The position numbers and the translations under genes were made by a program. Shown piece by piece: positions 1 through 10,611 of a stretch of DNA of 64,000 nt. The notes under the pieces were generated by a model, which was not told the origin of the DNA, ran no database searches, and worked only from the letters and a program-made list of their open reading frames with translations. Position 1 is the first letter of the stretch, and each line of letters begins with the position of its first letter. Location: NCBI GenBank assembly GCA_009746045.1, contig RPFO01000076.1, positions 1,302,114 to 1,366,113 of the forward strand, written 5' to 3'. Source of the DNA: Mesostigma viride. Its lineage: Eukaryota > Streptophyta > Mesostigmatophyceae > Mesostigmatales > Mesostigmataceae.

Positions 1-259
1 CTTTTGCCCACTGAGGCAAATCGGTCCGTCACACTATTTTGCCCGGAATAACCACTTCCGAGCGCCCAAGTTACTTCGGCCGAATTAACTTGGGTGCTCG
101 AAAGTGGTTATTCCGGGCAAAATAGTGTGACGGACCGATTTGCCTCAGTGGGCAGGCCGAATTAACTTGGGTGCTCGGAAGTGGTTATTCCGGGCAAAAT
201 AGTGTGACGGACCGATTTGCCTCAGTGGGCAAAAGGTTCCGGCACTATTTAGCCTAACT
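1..259. repeat. Foldback inverted-repeat array cut by the window edge
   Basis: Positions 1-79 and 80-154 form a near-perfect palindrome centred on TTCGGCCGAA. The right arm is then repeated in direct orientation at 155-259. The arms are the same sequence as the 206-bp palindrome at 1022-1227. The outer part of each arm (TGCCTCAGTGGGCAAAAGG) is the 5' half of the tRNA-like sequence at 219-307. The left end lies outside the window. No coding content. Confidence 0.85.
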
Positions 260-307
260 AAAACCTGTGCACCTTGGAGGTCAGGGGTTCGAATCCTCAC
301 TGAGGCA
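219..307 (+). other. tRNA-like sequence (SINE-type or degenerate tRNA)
   Basis: GCCTCAG at 219-225 pairs fully with CTGAGGC at 300-306, as in a 7-bp acceptor stem followed by A. GGTTCGAATCC at 287-297 is a consensus pol III B box / T loop. The T stem has a mismatch, and no clean 7-nt anticodon loop with a U33 is visible. A functional tRNA is therefore unlikely unless an intron hides it. It overlaps the inverted-repeat arm, so the foldback family may be tRNA-derived. Confidence 0.4.
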
Positions 308-312
308 GCTCT

Positions 313-937
313 AGTTAACGTAAAGGATTTACGTTAGATGGATAGAGATTGTTACGCTCTTTCCAACGGCACCTTGAACGCCTCATTTGGTTACGGGACG
401 TAAAAGTTATGACGTTTCCTAGGCTGTGCCGACAGTACCCGGCGCGCCACGGTGGGCGCGTACGGACACAGGATGTACAAGTGTCACTTTGATAGTCCGC
501 AGGACGTTGACAGGACTTGTACAGGACTTGATGGTCAATTGATAGGTAGGCGTGCTGTAGCGCGCCAGGACCTATGGGACAATTGATGCTGAGTAGTGTA
601 CGGATAGATCCACAGGACTAACCGTATGGACAATTGATAGATCTGCGCGCCAAAGGCGTGCCAGAGTCTGTGTAATCAATTGATTGACAGTTCAGCTGTG
701 ACAGTAGCTGAATACTTGGACACGTCCCTAGCAAGCTATATGTGTGACTTGGTCGCACTGGGACGCTAGCTCTTGCGTGCACGCTCTCTTGGCACAGCGA
801 CCCTGTCGTCTGTGCTACGTGCAGTCTTGGACGAGACGTGACTTACGTCTGTGTCTGCTCATTATAATAAAGGCAACTTCCTGCAAGAGCCATGGATTGT
901 CTCGGGAGTAAACTATCACTCAACTCGTATTACAACT
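313..937 (+). mobile_element. Solo LTR of the Copia-A family
   Basis: It matches the LTRs of Copia-A1 and Copia-A2 from AGTTAACG to CAACT and is flanked by a 5-bp direct repeat GCTCT (308-312 and 938-942). Its right edge carries one extra 12-bp unit CGTATTACAACT, the sequence that begins the internal region of the full elements. It is closer to the A2 type (CCATGGATT near the end). It sits in the loop between inverted-repeat arms 155-267 and 1012-1124. Confidence 0.85.
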
Positions 938-1021
938 GCTCTGGCGCAATATCATTTGCGTGCTCAGCGGCCTAGGCGGATGTCTCGGGCTCTTCGTCCC
1001 CCCTCCACGAGGCCAGGTTTT

Positions 1022-1227
1022 AGTTAGGTTAAATAGTGCCGGAACCTTTTGCCCACTGAGGCAAATCGGTCCGTCACACTATTTTGCCCGGAATAACCAC
1101 TTCCGAGCACCCAAGTTAATTCGGCCGAAGTAACTTGGGTGCTCGGAAGTGGTTATTCCGGGCAAAATAGTGTGACGGACCGATTTGCCTCAGTGGGCAA
1201 AAGGTTCCGGCACTATTTAACCTAACT
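1022..1227. repeat. 206-bp near-perfect palindrome
   Basis: A self-complementary element centred at 1124.5 with a single mismatch near the centre. It begins AGTTAGG and ends CCTAACT. Its arms are the same sequence as the array at 1-259, and together with 155-267 they form a larger inverted repeat around the solo LTR; CAGGTTTT at 1014-1021 mirrors AAAACCTG at 260-267. It abuts the Copia-I relic at 1228. Confidence 0.9.
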
Positions 1228-1689
1228 TCCACCTCTAGTGCTGGTGCCCCACATGACCCCCATCCCGTGAGCTTAGATACCTTGGGATCACGCTTGCTGT
1301 TCTGCAGAGCTCGAATGATGTCCGCCAGAAGCAGCCCCCTGGACTGTGGTGCAGCCCTGGCCACCTCTGGTCTTGTGACAGACGTCTCAGCAGACTCCTG
1401 CTCACCCTCATCCATCCAGGACAGACCATAATGATTCCAAGCATGGCGGGTTAGCATCTACTGCCTGGCTCTCATCCCATGCTCATCTCCCTCCAAGGGA
1501 GGATCAGGGCCATCTTCAGGCCAGATTGCAGAACTTTGGCCTTCTCTCCTTGACGTGAGCCCAGGATAGCCTGTACACGTGCTTGGCATTACTCTCCAAA
1601 GCCACCAGACAAGAATGGTTATAGTCTCTTCCACATGGGTTACCAGCCCATCCTGCCACTTCCCACGCTGGCCTGGTAATGATAGTTCC
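1228..1689 (-). pseudogene. Copia-I relic: end of integrase to start of protease
   Basis: On the minus strand this piece continues the integrase fragment at 9516-10133 once Copia-A1 and one GTTCC are removed: WKE at the end of that fragment runs into a match of the WKEPSLYGKRGSW region of Copia-A. It then matches the linker (RGLLLADIIRALQNSK, compare RGTSLAGLIGALQRAK) up to LEVEV, where the protease-like domain would start. It has internal frameshifts and stops and ends abruptly at the palindrome. It is a dead remnant of a third Copia family with the same domain order. Confidence 0.8.
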
Positions 1690-2306
1690 AGTTAACGTAA
1701 AGGATTTACGTTAGATGGATAGAGATTGTTACGCTCTTTCCAACGGCACCTTGAACGCCTCATTTGGTTACGGGACGTAAAAGTTATGACGTTTCCTAGG
1801 CTGTGCCGACAGTACCCGGCGCGCCACTGTGGGCGCGTACGGACACAGGATGTACAAGTGTCACTTTGATAGTCCGCAGGACGTTGACAGGACTTGTACA
1901 GGACTTGATAGTCAATTGATAGGTAGGCGTGCTGTAGCGCGCCAGGACCTATGAGACAATTGATGCTGACTAGTGTACGGATAGGTCCACAGGACTAGCC
2001 GTATGGACAATTGATAGATCTGCGCGCCAAAGGCGTGCCAGAGTCTGTGTAATCAATTGATTGACAGTTCAGCTGTGACAGTGCAGCTGAATACTTGGAC
2101 GCGTCCCTAGCAAGCTATATGAGTGACTTGGTCACACCGGGACGCTAGTTCTTGCGTGCACGTTCTCTTGGCACTGCGACCCTGTCGCCTGTGCTGCGTG
2201 CAGTCTTGGAAGTGACGTGACTTACGTCTGTGTTTCCTTGTTATTAATAAAGGCAACTTCCTGCAAGAACCATGGCGGAATTCGTGGCATTCTCACCCTC
2301 ACAACT
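1690..2306 (+). repeat. 5' LTR of Copia-A1
   Basis: It starts AGTTAACGTAAAGG and ends CACAACT, so the termini are AGTT/AACT rather than TG/CA. TTATTAATAAAGGC near 2242-2255 holds a possible polyadenylation signal. The internal region begins CGTATTAC, and I recognise no ordinary tRNA 3'-end primer site next to it. Confidence 0.93.
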
Positions 2307-2342
2307 CGTATTACAACTCGTATTACACGCTCTGTTAAAAAG

Positions 2343-3053
2343 ATGCCAAATTCTGAAGAATTCCGGATTCCCGATGACGAGGAAATAGCCGCTCCGCCGG
2401 CTGGTCCTTCGTCAAGACCGACTGCGCCGTCGTGGCAGCAATTGCTCGACGAAGTCACGATCTCGCTCGACGAGCTTCATCGTCAGCAGCGCGCAGCTCA
2501 CGCATTGCTCGGGGATAACCCCGAGGACCCCGATTTGCCAGCACTGGTGCCGGCTATCCGCGGACTGTTGGACCAGATTCGAAACATTTTATCGACATTT
2601 ACGGTCCAGGTGCGGGGAGGTTTGCGGTCGGTGACCGAAGTCACGACTGCCATTGAGGAGTTGGACAACGTCCTCTCTTCACTCACCGGTTACCAGAGAA
2701 ACTTACAAAACTGGGCATCGCTACGCACGGGGGGCGCGCCGGCGGTGTCGACAAATTTGTTTCAAGATCTCGCGTTGTTATCGCTGCTCACACGCGGCGT
2801 ACGCAGTCGCGAGCGCCAGGTTTTAATTAACCTGGTGGCATTTCTCGCATCTGTGCGAGAGTGGATTCCCGCGGGGTGGGAATTGTTGACGATCTTTACA
2901 CATCCTCTGCGCCTCGTCGCGCGTCGGCGCGTCGCAACTTACGCGGCGGGGAGCACACCGGTTTTAATACATACCGGTGCAGGTCCGGAGCTGGATATGG
3001 AGGATCGTGAGTTCGTATACACGTACTGCGACTTCAGGGGCCTTGACTACTAG
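2343..3053 (+). CDS. Copia-A1 ORF1, unknown function, upstream of gag
   Basis: A 236-residue open frame starting at MPNSEEF just after the LTR. I do not recognise the family. It shares with the A2 ORF1 a core SSLTGYQRNL.NW, then TNLFQDLA, RERQ.L.NLVAFL and REW.P.GW, and a C-terminal CDFRGLD. The rest is poorly conserved although downstream pol is almost identical. No zinc finger, membrane segment or signal peptide is visible; it looks mostly helical with a basic RRR patch near the end. It could be an extra structural (capsid-like) or nucleic-acid-binding protein. An open frame kept in both copies argues that it is used. Confidence 0.7.
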   Translation: MPNSEEFRIPDDEEIAAPPAGPSSRPTAPSWQQLLDEVTISLDELHRQQRAAHALLGDNPEDPDLPALVPAIRGLLDQIRNILSTFTVQVRGGLRSVTEVTTAIEELDNVLSSLTGYQRNLQNWASLRTGGAPAVSTNLFQDLALLSLLTRGVRSRERQVLINLVAFLASVREWIPAGWELLTIFTHPLRLVARRRVATYAAGSTPVLIHTGAGPELDMEDREFVYTYCDFRGLDY

Positions 3054-3219
3054 TCGGCCTAATTTTCTTTTGCAGTACTCGTCGACATTTTTTTGTCGAA
3101 TTTTCAGCGGCAATTCGCGGGGGCGGCGGCGACACCGGCGCAGGCGGCAGTGGCGACAATTTTGTACATACTTTTCTGCTGCTTTGCTGAGGTGTTCTTT
3201 GAATAGCTTCTAGTGCAGA

Positions 3220-4325
3220 ATGGCAGACGGGCGCCGTAGCAAGGGTGCCCCAGCCAGTGGGAATGGTGGTGGTGCTGGTAGTGGAACCGCTCACGTAGAT
3301 GACGTGGGGGTTACCGGAGAGATTACCAACCTTCCTACAATAATAATAATGCACAAGCTGTTCATGGTTTGATCTTACCACCCAGGGTTTTTATTGTGAA
3401 TCAACTGCAACCTGTCACGTCAGACACTAAGCCCAAGCAGGCTGAAGAGTTTGTGGAGGGAGGAAGGGTTTCCAAGTTTGTACGGTGGTACAAACTATTA
3501 CCAGATCTGGATAGGTAGCCAGACTTTTGGCAAGTGTACAGATCAGATCAAGGACCTAACCAGAGAGTGTAAGAAGGCCAACAAGGCCTGGTCACAGCTA
3601 CGTGGCAGAGTTGAAGGAGCTGCTGGAGGATCAGAGGAAGAAAGTGGGGATCCATTGGCAGGATAAATACCAGGGTGGGAGGTCAAGGGGGACCTGATCC
3701 AGAACTTCCTCAACTATTGTAAAATGGTTGAGGAGGGCAGGGCTCACGGCTTTAATGTCGCTGATAACATAGCCCTAACCAACTGGCTCAAGGTTTCTGG
3801 GCTGGATAAGGCTACACGTGGCTCCTTAAAGGTCATGTGTGCCCCACACTCAACCCTCAAGGCCTACAAGGTCATAATCAAACAAGCACTCGAGGCAGAG
3901 GAGCTGTTTGAGGGTGGAGTGCCAGCAGTGAAGGCTACCCAGGCAGGCGGGCGTACCCAGGGTGGCTCCAAGACGTCTGAGGCTGACCGAAGCCAAGGAG
4001 GGCGTAGGGGCAACCATAACAAGCGCAAGGGAGATCATTCACCTGATTCTGACAGGAGGTCACACTCCAAGTCGGTGTTCAGGCGGGTGGGTGGTCAGCC
4101 CAAGCAGGGCAACGCGTCTGACAACGGGGGCAGTGGCCAGGGCAAGTCAAGATACAATGCTACCTGTGCAAGGGGTGGGGGCACATCAAGAAGGAGTGTC
4201 CCAGCTTCAAGAAGTCCCAGGGCCAGGGCAGCAAGAAGAACAACAACAACAAGAAGAACAACAACAAGTCCCAGGCAGGCCAGCCTTCAAAGGGCAGTCA
4301 GCAAGAAGACAACAAGGAGCAGTGA
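3220..4325 (+). pseudogene. Copia-A1 gag, several frameshifts
   Basis: It begins MADGRRSKG. at 3220 and ends at TGA 4323-4325. Frame changes occur near 3340-3420, 3590, 3665-3720 and 4150. Recognisable blocks are GGTNYYQIWIGSQTFGKC, TNWLKVSGLDKATRG and a Gly/Gln/Lys/Asn-rich tail. The zinc knuckle that is intact in A2 (CYLCKGWGHIKKEC) is out of frame here. Gag would package RNA; this copy cannot make it without repeated shifts. Confidence 0.8.
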
Positions 4326-7300
4326 CTGTCTGAGGCAACCCCTACACACCTTAATTCACCCAAGGGGGAGGCCAGGTGCTCCAATGCAGATTTTATATCT
4401 GGGCAACAAGAGGGTGATCTCCAGGTTCAGGTGGCCCCAGGTCACCTGGAGAGGTACAGGTTCCTATGAAGACGTCCTTGACAGCTGGTGCAGCTGTAAG
4501 AATGTCTGACCCCATGCATCCTCGTGCTGGGCACGAGGGTGGACCTCTCATTTTGAGAGAAACCAATGTACAACCACAGAGGGGTGTGAAGGCCTCTGGT
4601 GGTATGCATGTGGTCCCTGCTGGCGGTCCAGGTGTTGGGCATGAGCAGGGTGACTCAGGCTCTGAGTCAGAACAGGATGGAAGTCAGCATGGTGATGCTG
4701 GACAACCTGACAGCACAGTCCTGACTGTGCCAGGGACTGCTTCCTCTGTGTACCAGGAGTTGGGTGCCCGAATCCACAACATGTTTGGGCATGCCACTTC
4801 TCTGTCAAACAACTTTGCCTTCCGTATGGGCAGGGCACCCCTTCTTAAGGCGTGTCAGCAAGCTGCCTCACGGTGTAAGTGCCAGTTGTCCTCCAACAAG
4901 CCCAGGAAATCACATGCCAAAGCTCTACCTCAGAGCATTGGTGATCTGCAGTGTGATATCCAACACATCAGGGGCATGCAACTGTTGGTGTGCGTGGACA
5001 GGTACACGAAATACAAGGTGCTGAGCATTTACCTTCTATGAAGAACAGGTACTTGCTGGCTGCCCTGCAGAATGTAAGAGCCAAGTTTCCTACCACAAGG
5101 ATCCAGGTGGACATGCAGTTTCAGCATCTCAAGGGTGATCCTACCCTTCCTGAGTTGCTGGTTACACCTAGGGAGGCTCATGGGCAGCAGGGTGCTATCG
5201 AGAGGGCAATCCAGGAGGTCAAGAAATTGATCATCTCTGAAGACTGGGTACCCTTGTCTGCACCTGCACTTGTCAGGAGTGCATGGCTGAGGAACGTGGA
5301 GCAGCAGCTGAACAGCAGGGTTAACTTCTACTATGATGGAGTTGCTGTCAGCCCAATGGGTCTATATCATGGCCTGTGCCCACCACATGTGCTGGAGGGC
5401 TGGAAACATGCTGCACATGTCACCTTTGCCAAGCTGAGGGAGAAGGACCGGGGTTGGAAGATGCTGGAGCCACAAGTGGGTCAGAAGGTCCTAGCTTGGA
5501 AGGAACCTAGCCTTTATGGCAAACGTGGTAGCTGGAGTCCTGGGGTGGTTACCCAGGTTGATGAAGCTAGCCACGCATGCTTGGTCAGCATGGAGGACGA
5601 ACCAAAGCATGTACACCGGCTGAGTTGGTCATATGTCAAGCCTAACCTGATGAATGAGGGCAGTCAGGCACAAGGCTCACAGGATCTGCAGGATTTTCAG
5701 GTCCCAGGTGACATCACTGACGCAACGACCACATCTGTTGCAGGGGAATCTGTCAGCCCTGGCCAGGTTGCAGAGGTACTTGTTGAACAGGCTGCAAGGT
5801 CAACAGCTGGGGAGTCAACTGTCAAGCCCAAGGCACTAACCAAGCCCAGGGGGACAAGTTTGGCTGGATTGATTGGGGCTCTACAAAGGGCCAAGAAGCA
5901 GCCCAAGGTAGCCAAGCTCAGGTGGCATGGCAATCTGGGGCTGGACACTGCCTTAGAGGTAGACACTAATTCTCAGGTTTCCATCATTGGGACCAGGGCT
6001 GCAGCAGGGTACAGCATGTCTGAACCCAGCTATCAGTTTGTGTCTGACTTCAGTGGCGGGGTACACGTGAAGGTACTGGGTGAGGTATTCATTCCTATCC
6101 TTGGACAGGACACTGCTTTTTGTGTCTTGGAGGGCTATCAAGGACCTGCTCTTCTGGGGCAGAATTTCCTATGCCAGGATGGGGTAGTGATCACGTCCTC
6201 TCTCCTGACTAAGGAAGGGGCTGGTCAGGTCCCACTGATTAATTTCAGGACCACTCACCTATCACGTGCAGTAACCAGGTCGGTTAAGCGTGTGCAAGTG
6301 TGCCAGGGGCAGGAGCCCTTGGTTGATGACCTCATACTGCCAGCTGCTAGTCATCCAAGCAGTTTGGGCATTGGTCCTCACTCACTTGCTGGACACAGCC
6401 CTATCAACTACCAAGGCCTGGTGAAGCTCATGTCCTCTCCCATTATGTGTCCCCAGGTCACACTGGGTCTGATTAAATCTGGGGAGGACTGGATCTCCAA
6501 GAAATGCGTGGAACCTGTCAATGACCTGCCTCCTGCACGACGTCTACTCAAGCTCAAGTTTGTCATCAAGATGAAGGAGGTGGACGGGGTCAAGGTACCA
6601 CATGTCAGGCCAGTGCTGAATGAGTTCAAGGGTACTGGTGAGTGCACTGCTGAGGAGTTGTATACCCCTGGCATGCTGCATGATACTTGGAGGCTGCTGC
6701 TGTGTGTATTTCTAGGCCTTCTCAACAAGGGCTTGGACTATGGCTCAGTGGTGGTAGACTTCAAGAGGGCATTTCTGGAGGGGATGCAGATGTGGCACAG
6801 GAAAAGTGGGAGGGCAAGACGCCTTTCTATGTTAGGGTGCCTGCTGTATGGAAAAGGGACATCCACACGGAGTTCCTTAAAATCCTCAAGGGCCTGGAGG
6901 GCCTGAGGTCAAGTCCAATAATCTGGAGGGAGACTCTCAACCGTTTCCTGAAGGAGCATTGCAACTTGAAGGTCTCTCCTGTAGACCCCTGTCTGTTTCT
7001 GGGGCAATGGGAAGGCCTGCCAGTGTATGCTTCGCTGCACGGGGATGACCTACATCTGATAGCTCCCACGTCGTGGCTTAAGGAGCTGATCTCCATCATT
7101 AAGTCCAAGTTTCCTCTGGGTAGGGAGCAATGGCAGGTGGAGAATGAGCCTCTGCTGTTTGTGGGCATGGAGGCCACACTGGTGAAGAAGGGGGGGAGTG
7201 GCGTATGCTGCTGGTGGGGGGCAATGATTATCAAGAGACCCTCATTAGCAAGCTTCCTCCAACCATCACACAGGCACTGTGTCCCATGGTGAGGGGCATG

Positions 7301-7948
7301 GTTGCTTGGGTGGCAGGCATTTCCAGGCCAGACCTTATGGTCATAGCCAGGTTGCCTGATGACATGCTGGTGGAGCTAGGGTCTGCCAAGGTGGCTGATC
7401 AGGTCAGGGCTTCATCTGGCATTCTGTTGTCTGCAGTGGATTTATCACAACCCATTTGCATGGAGCTGTATGTGGATAGCTCAATGGACAGCAGGCAGGT
7501 CTCCAAGGTCAGGGGCAGGGCTGCAGGGCTCTTTGTGCTCAGACAGGAAGGCCTGGGGAGTTTGGTGAGCTGGTTTAGTCGCCTGCACAAACGGGTGGCT
7601 GTCAGCAGTGATGTGGCAGAATGCAGGGCTATTTGTGAAGGCATTCACACAAGCCTTTATCTGAAGGAGTTGCTTCATCAGATGACTTCTAACACTCCTT
7701 GGCCACTTCAGGTTACCACTCTTCTAAAAACAGACTCCATGGGGATGGTGCAGTTTGTGCACAGGCAGATGGCCAGAAGTAGGGACTTGGATTATCTCCT
7801 TCTTAAGGAGTTGTCCTCCTTGGCCAATATTGAGCATATCCCTGGGGTTGACAATCCTGCTGATGCTTTGACCAAGCTAGTGCAGAAGGCAGCAGTGCAA
7901 TACAAGGTTCTTCAGTCTCTGATGGACCCATCTCAGCAAGCTGTCTAA
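4326..7948 (+). pseudogene. Copia-A1 pol (integrase, protease-like, RT, RNase H), frameshifted
   Basis: Relative to A2 it has 1-base differences near 4430, 5025 (CTGAGC for CTGGAGC) and 6783 (one G fewer), plus the G-run shift near 7190 shared with A2. Integrase residues appear in order: D in CDIQHIRG, D in QVDMQF, E in GAIERAI. The protease-like VDTNSQVSII and ALLGQNFL follow, then RT with VVDFKRAFLEG and LHGDDLHLI, then RNase H with LYVDSS, ECRAI and KTDSMG. Ends LSQQAV-like at TAA 7948. Not translatable as one product. Confidence 0.9.
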
Positions 7949-8898
7949 GCTGGTGCCTGGTTATAGGGCATTGGAGAGCAGATTGTGTGGTAGTGTCAGC
8001 ATTGTGACTGGCATAATACCTGTATTTTAGTCTGTACTAAGGCTCATGGACCATGGTACACTCACTCTGATTTTAATCAGGATACAGCCAGGTTTTGGCT
8101 GGGGTTCATGCTGTTGACTACACAAGGTTGACAGGTCCATTACAGACCATGTATTCTATTTTAAAAGAAATGTATATTTGTACATACTTCTCACAATGGT
8201 CTGGGAACCTTTATTCTGGGGTTTATAGGGCGGGGTTCGATTCCCTGGTATTATGTTTCTACAAGCTGGCCTGTTCAGGTGTTTGCCTGTTCAGACTTCC
8301 CTAGTTCCCCAGGGCAGGATTTAATTGTTGCCTATGTGTTTCATTTTGTCATTTGTTTGCTGTGGCAGTTTACCATCTGGCAAGTAGACGGGCGCCGTAA
8401 GACGGGCGCCAATAGACCCCTGTTGAGAGAATGACAGGCAAACTATTGTAATACGCCTTACTTTGTCAAGTGGTATTTTAATTGTCATGGATTTATTGTA
8501 CTTATATTGAATATGTACTGGGTTTTATGGGATTAGTATCTGGGATTAATGTAACTCACCGCCAGAAGGTCATTGTACTGGAGGCTCTACCGAGGTGATG
8601 GGATTAATTCCTGGAGAAGACCTCATAGAATTAACCTGTATGTATTTAATTTTGTGTGCTTCTAATATCTGGTGGTACTCTGTAATGCCACTTCCATAGG
8701 TTTTTATCCATTTCTCATGGAATGGTTTTCCCTGTGGCAGATCTGTTTCTTTTCCAGTTCCTTAAAAGAAAGGGCTGGGGGAATGGCAATGGCCATTAAA
8801 GACATCTGTTCAAGCTTCAAGCTGGAGTGAAGGACATTTCAAGCTACTTCAAGGGTCCCTGGCAGGGGATGTGATCCCTAAAGAAAAGAAGGGATTGG
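7949..8898 (+). other. Copia-A1 3' noncoding region
   Basis: About 950 bp without a credible gene, nearly identical to 44475-45425. It includes GGGGTTCGATTCC, a pol III B-box-like string (about 8231-8245), and a repeated GACGGGCGCC motif near 8390-8410. AAAGAAAAGAAGGGATTGG just before the 3' LTR is a good polypurine tract. Confidence 0.75.
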
Positions 8899-9515
8899 AG
8901 TTAACGTAAAGGATTTACGTTAGATGGATAGAGATTGTTACGCTCTTTCCAACGGCACCTTGAACGCCTCATTTGGTTAAGGAACGTAAAAGTTATGACG
9001 TTTCCTAGGCTGTGCCGACAGTACCCGGCGCGCCACTGTGGGCGCGTACGGACACAGGATGTACAAGTGTCACTTTGATAGTCCGCAGGACGTTGACAGG
9101 ACTTGTACAGGACTTGATGGTCAATTGATAGGTAGGCGTGCTGTAGCGCGCCAGGACCTATGAGACAATTGATGCTGACTAGTGTACGGATAGGTCCACA
9201 GGACTAGCCGTATGGACAATTGATAGATCTGCGCGCCAAAGGCGTGCCAGAGTCTGTGTAATCAATTGATTGACAGTTCAGCTGTGACAGTGCAGCTGAA
9301 TACTTGGACGCGTCCCTAGCAAGCTATATGAGTGACTTGGTCACACCGGGACGCTAGTTCTTGCGTGCACGTTCTCTAGGCACTGCGACCCTGTCGCCTG
9401 TGCTGCGTGCAGTCTTGGAAGTGACGTGACTTACGTCTGTGTTTCCTTGTTATTAATAAAGGCAACTTCCTGCAAGAACCATGGCGGAATTCGTGGCATT
9501 CTCACCCTCACAACT
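8899..9515 (+). repeat. 3' LTR of Copia-A1
   Basis: 617 bp, same length and ends as the 5' LTR, with only a handful of substitutions. It is preceded by the polypurine stretch and followed by the target duplication GTTCC at 9516-9520. Confidence 0.95.
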
Positions 9516-10133
9516 GTTCCTTCCACATCCTGACCCTCAGTCCCACCTGGGGCCTCAGCATTTTCCAGCCCTTGTCCTTCCTTCTCAACCTGGAGAACAC
9601 CCTGTCTACCTTCTTCAGGCAGGCAGCCACCACGTCCTGTGACAGCATACCAAACTGCAGTGCTAGGGGAGAGACTGCCACACCATCATAGTAGTAGGTT
9701 ACCCTGTGGTTAAGCTGCTCCTCAATCCCCTTACTACACCAAGCTGCTTTCTCTAGAGCTGATGCCACAACAGGCACACTCCTAGCTGCTAGCACCACTG
9801 TTGTTACTTCACGTATAGATCTTTCTACAGCTCCCTGCTGCCCATGATGGGATTCCCTAGGGACCACTACCAACTTACAAGGAAGCTGGTCAGCCAGCTT
9901 GAGGAAGCAGTCAAACTGCAAGTCAGCTTGCACCTTGGTGTACACCCCAAAGCCAGGCAACAAAGACTGGAGACCCATCAACAGCTGATGCTCCTGCATT
10001 CCGGGTAGAATGGTCAGCAACCTATATCTGCTGAACCTATCCACCCCCACCAACAGATACATGCCCCTGATATGCTGGATGTCCACCTAGCTATCCCCCC
10101 GCTCTCTAGCAGGTTCTCTGGCATGGGACTGTG
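9516..10133 (-). pseudogene. Copia-I relic: integrase core
   Basis: The minus strand reads DIQHIRGMYLLVGVDRFS..., with D (DIQH), D (QADLQF) and E (GAVERSI) in the spacing of the Copia-A integrase, then YYYDGVAVSPLALQ and KDKGWKMLRPQVG, about half identical to Copia-A. An in-frame stop lies just before DIQH. The 5' side continues at 52519 after removal of Copia-C (TSD GGAGG); the 3' side continues at 1689 after removal of Copia-A1. Confidence 0.88.
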
Positions 10134-10138
10134 GGAGG

Positions 10139-10592
10139 AGTTAGATGAGATGCTTAGGCTGACACACGGATTTCCGGCCTGCGCGCCGCGTATTGCCTAC
10201 CGCGGCTGAGCGGGACACCTTAGTACTGTACGGCAGGTCGTACGGTACTGCGGTGTCATGTGGACTGACGTGCAGTTAGTGCCAGACTGTTCCTAGGCTC
10301 TAGCTCGACCCGCCAGATCCGGGGTATCCGGGTCTGACGGGCCGAGTGTAGCTGTTGCTAGTGACGTGGTCGCATGGCATTGCAGTGTACAGTTGTCCAC
10401 TGGTAGGTGCTGCAGTGAGCACTGCCATAGGCATATAGGCGTAGCACTGGGGAGTGCCACAGCACCCGAGTTTGCCCAGTTCCATTCTGAGCTCTCAGCG
10501 TTCATTGCGTTCATTGTATTATTTGCTAATACAATCTTCCTCATCATTCTCAGCTTTCGTGAGTTGTCTCTCGCATTCATCTCATTCCAACT
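10139..10592 (+). repeat. 5' LTR of Copia-C
   Basis: It starts AGTTAGATGAG and ends TTCCAACT; its termini AGTT/AACT match those of the unrelated Copia-A LTR. It is followed by TGGACTGAAATCG, which could serve as a primer site because it starts TGG. Confidence 0.95.
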
Positions 10593-10611
10593 TGGACTGA
10601 AATCGTTAAAA

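Larger units (their letters stand above)
1690..9515 (+). mobile_element. Copia-A1: LTR retrotransposon, defective
   Basis: Complete element with 617-bp LTRs (1690-2306, 8899-9515), flanked by GTTCC at 1685-1689 and 9516-9520. Order: LTR, ORF1, gag, integrase, protease-like, RT, RNase H, about 950 bp of 3' noncoding sequence, LTR. From the gag middle onward it is nearly identical to Copia-A2, but LTR end, leader and ORF1 are much more diverged. Single-base deletions near 5025 and 6783 (relative to A2) break pol. The LTRs differ at about 4-5 positions, so it is older than A2. It inserted into the minus-strand Copia-I relic. Confidence 0.95.

Noticed and set aside
219-307. Functional tRNA gene
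   Set aside because: Acceptor stem and B box fit, but the T stem has a mismatch and no proper anticodon loop can be drawn.
8225-8250. tRNA-like B box in the Copia-A 3' region (also near 44755)
   Set aside because: GGTTCGATTCC alone, without an A box or foldable arms.
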